A stretch of 64,000 bases of DNA, from contig NZ_PJBE01000013.1 in the NCBI RefSeq assembly GCF_002836205.1, forward strand, positions 682,001 through 746,000, given 5' to 3'. Source of the DNA: Shewanella sp. Choline-02u-19. Its GTDB lineage: Bacteria > Pseudomonadota > Gammaproteobacteria > Enterobacterales > Shewanellaceae. The notes under the pieces are model-generated. The model was given only the letters and a program-made list of their open reading frames with translations, did no database searches and had not been told where the DNA came from. Position 1 is the stretch's first letter. The number at the start of each line of letters is the position of its first letter. Both the position numbers and the translations under genes were made by a program. Below are positions 57,936-64,000 of this stretch, in pieces.

Positions 57936-57949
57936 TTAGGAGAACAATC

Positions 57950-57979
57950 AAAAAATGCCGCTAAATAGCGGCATTTTTT
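57950..57979. terminator. Bidirectional terminator between the Ig lipoprotein and astB
   Basis: AAAAATGCCGCTA with its complement around a 3-nt loop, flanked by A-runs and T-runs. The two genes converge here. Confidence 0.88.
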
Positions 57980-58005
57980 TGCATAATTAATAATTGAGAT
58001 AATTA

Positions 58006-59343
58006 TTATCTTTGGAACTGATACACACTGCCTAGCTTCATGATCTGTGTGAGTTCATCAAGTGCTGTACGAGATTCCATCAGTAACTGCGGGTCAGCTA
58101 AATCAGCCACTGATAAGCGGTCACGGTAATTATTATCAACCCATAAGTTTAGTCGCGTAAACAACGCATCGTTCATCAGGGTATTTTGGTTAACAGCGGC
58201 CACTTCATTTTGATTCATCGCCACGCGTAGTCGCAGACATGCTGGCCCGCCGCCATTTTGCATGCTCTGCTTCACATCAAAGTAATGGACCTGTTTTATC
58301 GGTGTTCCTAACGTGACCAACTCGCTTAAGTAGGCATGTACAGCGGGGTTTTCCTGGCAGTTAGTCGGCGCAATGATTGCCATTTCACCAGACGGTAATG
58401 TGACCACTTGAGTATTGAACAGGTAGGTTCTTACCGCATCTTGGATCGCGACTTTTGCCGTTGGTACTTCGACAAAATGTAATGGTGATTCACCAAACTT
58501 TTGTTTTATCTCTTCAAATTTAGCTTGTGTATTTAAAAATGCTTGCTCATGATAAAAAAGAACGTTTTGATTACCGACTGCAATGACGTCGTTATGAAAC
58601 ACACCTTGATCAATGACATCTGGATTTTGTTGCATGTATACCGTGCCGTCATCATCTAATTGATGCAGACGAGCAATGGCTTGGGACGCTTCTAATGTTT
58701 GACGTGCTGGAAACTTTTGTGGTTTCGGCGCAGAAGGATTCGTCGCTTCTTGACCGTAAACGAATAGTTCAATACCGGCATGACCATATTCACTGCAAAG
58801 ACGAGTATGGTTGGCTGCACCTTCATCACCAAAACTTGCGTGTTCAGGTAAATGTTGGTGGTGCTTGAAATAACGGCTATCGTTAAATGTAGCTTGAAGA
58901 ATATTACCTGTAGTCACAGGTTCAATGCTGCGATGAAGTTTATCGACTAAGTTTGCTGGAGTGAAATGCAATTTACCGTCGTGAGTATCGGCGCTCGGTG
59001 ATACCGTTGCGGCGTTTGCAGTCCACATGCTTGAGGCACTGCAGCATGCGCGTAACAACGCAGGAGCTTCTTTGGCAGCTTTATTTAATACTGCAGCATC
59101 TGAGCCGGTAAAACCGATTCTACGCAGTGTGTGAAGGTCTGGGCGCTCTTGAGGGGCAAGCATACCTTGTACTAAACCTAAGTCTGCAAGTGCTTTGGCT
59201 TTTTTGATCCCTTGTTTGGCAGCATCTTTAGGGCTAGATGTCGCGGCGGCGTTGTTTAAAGAGGCAACGTTGCCGAATGATAAACCCGCGTAATTATGTG
59301 TTGGGCCAACAAGTCCGTCGAAATTGGCTTCAAAATGCTTCAT
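58006..59343 (-). CDS. astB: N-succinylarginine dihydrolase
   Basis: Second enzyme of the arginine succinyltransferase (AST) pathway; hydrolyses succinylarginine to succinylornithine, ammonia and CO2. The 445-aa product has the family start NFDGLVGPTHNYAGLSFGNVAS, the DEGAANHTRL motif with a catalytic His, FHNDVIAVGNQN with the second His, and the nucleophile Cys in QNGGGPACLRLRVAMN. The length fits E. coli AstB (447). The other ast genes are not here; a lone astB is common in this genus. A palindrome (59456-59477) lies between it and topA. Confidence 0.94.
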   Translation of the reverse strand: MKHFEANFDGLVGPTHNYAGLSFGNVASLNNAAATSSPKDAAKQGIKKAKALADLGLVQGMLAPQERPDLHTLRRIGFTGSDAAVLNKAAKEAPALLRACCSASSMWTANAATVSPSADTHDGKLHFTPANLVDKLHRSIEPVTTGNILQATFNDSRYFKHHQHLPEHASFGDEGAANHTRLCSEYGHAGIELFVYGQEATNPSAPKPQKFPARQTLEASQAIARLHQLDDDGTVYMQQNPDVIDQGVFHNDVIAVGNQNVLFYHEQAFLNTQAKFEEIKQKFGESPLHFVEVPTAKVAIQDAVRTYLFNTQVVTLPSGEMAIIAPTNCQENPAVHAYLSELVTLGTPIKQVHYFDVKQSMQNGGGPACLRLRVAMNQNEVAAVNQNTLMNDALFTRLNLWVDNNYRDRLSVADLADPQLLMESRTALDELTQIMKLGSVYQFQR

Positions 59344-59676
59344 TCTTTATCCTTTAGGGTAGCTCAGGTGCTATTTCTATTCCTGAGTTGTAATTATTGA
59401 GCTCAGTATACTTAAGCTCAAAGCCTAAACAAGCTGGGTATAATTTATAAAAATGGTGAATTTGCATCAAAATTCACAACTAATACTTACTTGATGACTA
59501 ATAATGAAATATTAGTTTTTAAATAAGCACTAATTTTTTTCACATTTATTTCAAAAACGCTTGAAAATGGTACTCCAGTTCAAATAAAAGAGGGATTAGC
59601 TTGAAAGTTTTTACACAACCCTCTATATATGGGGAAAATTTTCAGAGTTTTGAAACTTGTTGGCGCAAAGTAATCT
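59344..59676. other. Divergent promoter region astB/topA
   Basis: 330 bp, AT-rich, no gene. The main visible structure is the interrupted palindrome at 59456-59477. Long A/T runs near 59505-59545 may form curved DNA upstream of topA. Confidence 0.45.
59456..59477. promoter_or_regulatory. Interrupted palindrome, operator candidate
   Basis: GTGAATTT and AAATTCAC form an 8-bp inverted repeat with six bases between. The half-site TGAAT/ATTCA is that of ArgR boxes, but the spacing (10 bases between TGAAT and ATTCA) is too long for the standard box. ArgR control of astB is only a suggestion. Confidence 0.35.
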
Positions 59677-62388
59677 ATGGGTAAATCGTTAGTAATCGTC
59701 GAATCACCGGCCAAAGCCAAGACTATTAATAAATATCTAGGCAAAGATTTCATCGTTAAGTCGAGTGTAGGTCACATCCGTGATCTTCCTACATCGTCGA
59801 GTCAAGACGCTAAGGTGATCAGTAAAACACCAGCTGAAGTCAAGAAGATGTCTCCAGAGGAGAAGGCTGAATATAAGAGTTTAAAAGCTAAACAAGCTTT
59901 AGTCGCACGCATGGGAGTAGACCCCGACAACGGTTGGAAAGCGATATATCAAACGCTTCCAGGCAAAGAGAAAGTCGTAAAAGAGTTACAAGCACTCGCT
60001 GAATCTGCTGACCACATCTATCTCGCAACCGATTTGGATAGAGAGGGGGAGGCTATTGCATGGCATCTCCAACAAGTGATTGGTGGAGACGAGTCACGCT
60101 ATCAACGCGTTGTGTTCAATGAAATCACTAAATCAGCGATTCAAGACGCATTTAGTCAGCCGTCGGTGCTGGACACCAATATGGTCAATGCGCAGCAAGC
60201 GCGTCGATTCTTGGACCGTGTCGTTGGTTTTATGGCTTCACCGTTGCTTTGGAAAAAAGTGGCGCGTGGTTTATCTGCGGGTCGAGTTCAGTCAGTCGCC
60301 GTTCGGTTGGTTGTTGAGCGTGAGAGCGAAATTAAAGCGTTTGTGCCTGAAGAGTTTTGGGATGTTCATGCTGAGTTAAATACTTTAGCCGATGACATGC
60401 TAAAAATGCAGGTAGTTAAGTACCAGGACAAAGCTTTTAACCCGGTGACTCAAGCTGAAGCTGACACCGCAGTAAGTGCATTGTCGCAGTCTAGTTTTGT
60501 TGTCGCAGCACGTGAAGATCGTGCAACGCAAAGCAAGCCGTCAGCACCTTATATCACCTCAACGCTGCAGCAAGCTGCAAGTACGCGTTTAGGTTATGGT
60601 GTTAAAAAGACCATGATGATGGCGCAGCGCTTATACGAAGCGGGCCATATTACTTATATGCGTACCGATTCAACCAACTTAAGCCAAGAAGCACTAGATA
60701 ATGTGCGCGAAATGATTGGTAAAGATTTTGGTGATAAGTATTTGCCTGAAGCTCCAATTCGTTATGGTAGCAAAGAGGGCGCACAAGAAGCTCACGAAGC
60801 GATTCGTCCGTCGAATGTGAAAGTAACAGCTGCATCTTTAAGTGATATGGAGCGTGATGCTCAGCGTTTGTATGAGCTGATCTGGCGTCAATTCGTGTCA
60901 TGTCAGATGACGCCTGCAAAGTATGACGCTAGTCGTCTTACGGTAAAAGCGGGTGACTACGAGCTAAAAGCCACTGGACGTACATTACGTTTTGACGGTT
61001 GGACGCGAGTTCAAATTGCCGTTAAGAAAAAGAACGAAGAAGACAATACACTGCCTGTCGTCGCTAAAGGCGATAAAGTTGAGCTCAAAGAGCTCTTGCC
61101 TAAGCAGCACTTTACTAAGCCAGCGGCACGTTATAGTGAAGCTTCATTAGTTAAAGAGCTGGAAAAAAGGGGTATTGGTCGTCCGTCTACTTACGCAACG
61201 ATTATTTCGACCATTCAAGATAGAGGCTACGTTAAGGTTGATAACCGTCGTTTCTATGCTGAGAAAATGGGTGAAATTGTCAGTGACAGACTTGTCGGCA
61301 GCTTCCAAGATTTAATGAGTTATGATTTCACCGCAAGCATGGAGCAGACGTTAGATGATGTTGCTCAAGGCAAGCTGGATTGGAAGAAAGTACTCGATGG
61401 TTTTTATAAAGACTTTACCAAGCAGTTAGAGCACGCTGAATTACCACCTGAAGAGGGCGGTATGCGTCCTAATGAAATGGTACTGACAGATATTAAGTGT
61501 CCTACCTGTGAGCGTCCAATGGGTATTCGCACCGGTACAACGGGTGTATTCCTAGGGTGTTCAGGTTATGCGTTGCCACCTAAAGAGCGTTGTAAGACGA
61601 CCTTAAACTTAACGCCTGGCGAAGAAGCGGTAAGTGAAAGCGGTGAAGATGCGGAAACTGAAGCATTACGAGCGAAACATCGCTGTGGTATATGCGGCAC
61701 TGCAATGGATAGCTACCTCATTGATGAAAAACGTAAATTGCACATTTGTGGTAATAACCCAACGTGTGAAGGTTTTGAAATCGAAGAGGGACAGTTTAAG
61801 ATTAAAGGCTATGAAGGGCCACTTATTGAGTGCGATCGTTGTCAAAGCGATATGGAACTTAAAAATGGTCGTTTTGGTAAATATTTTGGTTGCACTAATT
61901 CTGAATGTAAGAATACGCGTAAATTGCTAAAAAGCGGTGAAGCAGCGCCACCAAAAGAAGACCCAATTCACCTGCCAGACCTTAAATGTATTAAGTCTGA
62001 TGCATATTTTGTATTACGAGATGGCGCCGCAGGGATCTTCCTTGCTGCCAGCACTTTCCCTAAGTCGCGTGAAACGCGTGGCCCATTAGTGGAAGAGCTG
62101 GTGAAGTACCGAGAGCTGTTATGGCCTAAGTACGCTTTCCTTGCTGATGCACCGGTTGCTGATGATGATGGTAATTTAGCGTCTGTGCGCTTTAGCCGAA
62201 AGACAAAAGAGCAATACGTTGCGACTGATGTTGATGGTAAAGCGACGGGGTGGAATGCCAAGTTTATTGACGGTAAGTGGGTTGCTGAAGCTAAGGCAAA
62301 GGCAAAACCTAAAGCCAAAGCTAAGCCTAAAGCCAAAGCGAAGCCAAAGGCTAAAGCAAAACCTAAAGCAGAACCTGAAGCAGAGTAA
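59677..62388 (+). CDS. topA: DNA topoisomerase I
   Basis: Type IA topoisomerase that relaxes negative supercoils. 903 aa. The N-terminal Toprim domain begins KSLVIVESPAKAKTINKYLG; YLATDLDREGEAIAWHL holds the acidic metal triad; the nucleophilic Tyr is in HITYMRTDSTNLS (about residue 328). Three zinc-ribbon units follow with CPTCERPMG, CGICGTAMDS and CDRCQSDMELKNGRFGKYFGC. The last 30 or so residues are a Lys/Ala/Pro repeat (KAKAKPKAK type), longer than in E. coli. No ribosome site stands out before the ATG. A strong terminator follows. Confidence 0.96.
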   Translation: MGKSLVIVESPAKAKTINKYLGKDFIVKSSVGHIRDLPTSSSQDAKVISKTPAEVKKMSPEEKAEYKSLKAKQALVARMGVDPDNGWKAIYQTLPGKEKVVKELQALAESADHIYLATDLDREGEAIAWHLQQVIGGDESRYQRVVFNEITKSAIQDAFSQPSVLDTNMVNAQQARRFLDRVVGFMASPLLWKKVARGLSAGRVQSVAVRLVVERESEIKAFVPEEFWDVHAELNTLADDMLKMQVVKYQDKAFNPVTQAEADTAVSALSQSSFVVAAREDRATQSKPSAPYITSTLQQAASTRLGYGVKKTMMMAQRLYEAGHITYMRTDSTNLSQEALDNVREMIGKDFGDKYLPEAPIRYGSKEGAQEAHEAIRPSNVKVTAASLSDMERDAQRLYELIWRQFVSCQMTPAKYDASRLTVKAGDYELKATGRTLRFDGWTRVQIAVKKKNEEDNTLPVVAKGDKVELKELLPKQHFTKPAARYSEASLVKELEKRGIGRPSTYATIISTIQDRGYVKVDNRRFYAEKMGEIVSDRLVGSFQDLMSYDFTASMEQTLDDVAQGKLDWKKVLDGFYKDFTKQLEHAELPPEEGGMRPNEMVLTDIKCPTCERPMGIRTGTTGVFLGCSGYALPPKERCKTTLNLTPGEEAVSESGEDAETEALRAKHRCGICGTAMDSYLIDEKRKLHICGNNPTCEGFEIEEGQFKIKGYEGPLIECDRCQSDMELKNGRFGKYFGCTNSECKNTRKLLKSGEAAPPKEDPIHLPDLKCIKSDAYFVLRDGAAGIFLAASTFPKSRETRGPLVEELVKYRELLWPKYAFLADAPVADDDGNLASVRFSRKTKEQYVATDVDGKATGWNAKFIDGKWVAEAKAKAKPKAKAKPKAKAKPKAKAKPKAEPEAE

Positions 62389-62411
62389 TGTACTAGGTTT
62401 GCAAGCTTAAT

Positions 62412-62440
62412 AAAAAGCCCCGAATATATCGGGGCTTTTT
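62412..62440 (+). terminator. Rho-independent terminator after topA
   Basis: AAAAAGCCCCGA/TCGGGGCTTTTT with a 5-nt loop. Confidence 0.88.
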
Positions 62441-62536
62441 AATGTCTTTTTTATACTCAAGTTGTTTGAGTATATTTGGTCAATTGTCTAGCTTCTGATT
62501 AGACCAATGACCATTTTTCGCATATTGTATCAATGA

Positions 62537-63313
62537 CTACCACTTCCGTTTTGGCTGGAACAGCACGTCAATGTCATCTTCATCTGCTTTAGGTTTGGCA
62601 ACTTGTGGCTGGGCTAATTTCTGTGCCCCCATAATCTCGTCTAACATTGTTTTAGCTTCATCGACTTTTTTTGCAATGAAAGGATCATTGGGCGTTTGTG
62701 CTTTAATGGTATGCAAGGTCGACAAAGCTTTGGTGACCATCTGCTTGGCGGATCCGTACTGCTTCATAAAGCAAGCTGCTCTTCCTCTTGCAAGCATTGA
62801 GTCAACGTTAATTCTAAGTTGAAGGTTGTCTATGGTCTGCTCTTCTTGGCTAAAGATAGCGGGCTCTACTCGTCCCTTATTATGCTCAGATCTGAGTATT
62901 GCTTTCATTTTCTTAAGCGTCTGAACTAACGTGAGCACTTGTCTATCATTATCAGGTAGCCTAAACAGCTCAATGGCAGGAGTAGACTTAGGAGCATTGT
63001 TGAGTACTTCTATCTGGCTGCGCAAATCGTATAGTCGGCGTTCATAATCATTTTTTTGCGCAGGGGATAATGAGGCGGCAATATTGAGTGCTTCTTCTAT
63101 TCTTTTATATAGCACGAGTATTATATTACTGGAACAAGGAATAAGCCCAGTGTTAGAAAGCACATCTTCTGTTTCATCAATGATCGCCCTCTGTCGAGCA
63201 AGCTCTGTGCGTCTCTCAGCTTCCACACGTGCTTTTTGTTGTTGAATGATGCTAATGCCGATAATAAGTAGCAGTAAAACACCGATCAAGACAAAGACTG
63301 AAACGATAATCAT
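62537..63313 (-). CDS. Membrane-anchored helical protein of unknown function
   Basis: 258-aa protein with one N-terminal transmembrane helix (IIVSVFVLIGVLLLLIIGISII), then a coiled-coil-like cytoplasmic or periplasmic part rich in Glu, Lys and Arg (QQQKARVEAERRTELARQRAI), and further helices up to an acidic tail (KADEDDIDVLFQPKRKW). The arrangement SMLARGRAACFMKQYGSAKQMVTKAL resembles a TPR-like helix pair. No named family recognised. It is convergent with topA and divergent from cysB. The topA-cysB interval containing a similar gene is, as I remember, common in Shewanella. Confidence 0.7.
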   Translation of the reverse strand: MIIVSVFVLIGVLLLLIIGISIIQQQKARVEAERRTELARQRAIIDETEDVLSNTGLIPCSSNIILVLYKRIEEALNIAASLSPAQKNDYERRLYDLRSQIEVLNNAPKSTPAIELFRLPDNDRQVLTLVQTLKKMKAILRSEHNKGRVEPAIFSQEEQTIDNLQLRINVDSMLARGRAACFMKQYGSAKQMVTKALSTLHTIKAQTPNDPFIAKKVDEAKTMLDEIMGAQKLAQPQVAKPKADEDDIDVLFQPKRKW

Positions 63314-63538
63314 AGAGGGTCCAAATATTTTACAGTGCTTTTAATGCTACTATAAATCAACATTCTAGGATAGTCACTTCATCATGGTTTGGCTATTATC
63401 AGTTCGCAGGAGTTGACTATTGTGCTATATTCCATTTAAGTATAATTATTCGGTTATACTATAACGAATAATTATACTAAATGCGTCATTGCTTATCTAT
63501 TCATGGATCTGTAAGCCTACCAAAGAGAAGGACTAAAG

Positions 63539-64000
63539 ATGAAGTTGCAGCAACTTAGATATATTGCAGAGGTGGTTAACCATAACCTCAATGTTTCTGC
63601 GACCGCGGAAAACCTCTATACTTCTCAACCTGGTATTAGTAAGCAAGTGCGTATGCTTGAAGATGAACTGGGTATTCAAATTTTTGGCCGTAGTGGTAAG
63701 CATTTAACCCATGTTACGCCTGCTGGTCTGCAGGTGATTAGCATCGCTAATGACATTCTGGGTAAAGTAGAAAGCATTAAGAAAGTGGCAGAGGAATACA
63801 CTAAGCCTGATCAAGGTGAATTGAATATTGCCACCACAGATACTCAAGCCCGTTATGCTTTACCGCATATTATTCAAGGATTTATTGATCGCTACCCTAA
63901 GGTTAACCTGCATATGCATCAAGGCACACCATCACAGATCAGTGAATTGGCTGCCCGTGGTGATGCAGATTTTGCCATTGCCACTGAAGCGATGCACCTT
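63539..64000 (+). CDS. cysB: HTH-type regulator CysB (3' end beyond the window)
   Basis: LysR-type activator of sulfur assimilation that responds to N-acetylserine. The visible 154 residues are the HTH (MKLQQLRYIAEVVNHNLNVS, then TAENLYTSQPGISKQVRMLEDELGIQIFGRSGK) and the start of the effector domain, with IATTDTQARYALPHIIQGF, the TTDTQARY segment that holds the sulfate/effector site in CysB. The match to E. coli CysB is strong from the first residue. AAGGACTAAAG precedes the ATG at 63539. The rest lies outside the window. Confidence 0.95.
   Translation, partial: MKLQQLRYIAEVVNHNLNVSATAENLYTSQPGISKQVRMLEDELGIQIFGRSGKHLTHVTPAGLQVISIANDILGKVESIKKVAEEYTKPDQGELNIATTDTQARYALPHIIQGFIDRYPKVNLHMHQGTPSQISELAARGDADFAIATEAMHL

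Overview
The window looks like a chromosomal segment of a marine gammaproteobacterium, most likely a Shewanella species. The evidence is gene order and protein similarity read by eye: isc operon tail, ndk, dusC, a ybaN-apt-dnaX-ybaB-[island]-recR-htpG-cnoX-adk-hemH-gsk block, astB, topA and cysB. No database search was possible, so family names rest on motifs and remembered homologues.

Layout. 1-5200: iscU (5' truncated), iscA, hscB, hscA, fdx and iscX for Fe-S cluster assembly, a 266-bp inverted-repeat element, a tiny His-rich membrane protein behind an FNR-type site, and ndk. 5200-10500: an AT-rich non-coding stretch, a large TonB-dependent receptor, a DksA/TraR-type zinc-finger protein and dusC. 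10860-13191: a copper-buffering peptide (bufferin/HvfA) operon, whose precursor has ten EGKCG motifs and is followed by its DUF692 and DUF2063 maturation partners, then a 39-aa membrane protein with an FNR-type site. 13264-17857: ybaN, apt, dnaX (with an A9 slippage site) and ybaB.

17857-44463 is a 26.6-kb genomic island inserted in the 3' end of ybaB. It is bounded by 22-bp perfect direct repeats (17835-17856 and 44442-44463) with matching 20-bp arm-like repeats just inside each end, and it carries a decayed tyrosine integrase at its left end. Cargo from left to right: an OmpA-like protein with an 18-repeat Ig-like lipoprotein; a second OmpA-like protein; two overlapping LysR regulators; IS6-family and IS110-family debris; a group II intron remnant; a cluster of small unknown genes, three of which look paralogous; an AAA ATPase with a zinc-hook-like CxxC; a full-length group II intron; and an apparent integron-cassette stretch without an integrase. 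The cassettes carry a DUF3223-like protein, a Septu-like ATPase/HNH pair and a coiled-coil membrane protein. Two helix-turn-helix genes lie near the right end.

44463-64000 returns to core chromosome: recR, htpG (with a sigma-32 promoter), cnoX, adk, hemH, gsk, a dicarboxylate/amino-acid symporter, a 1428-aa Ig-like lipoprotein, astB, topA, a membrane-anchored unknown and the start of cysB. The most interesting parts are the candidate defence genes of the island (34.2-42.8 kb), the paralogous small-gene cluster (31.6-33.4 kb) and the bufferin operon. No tRNA, rRNA or CRISPR array was recognised.
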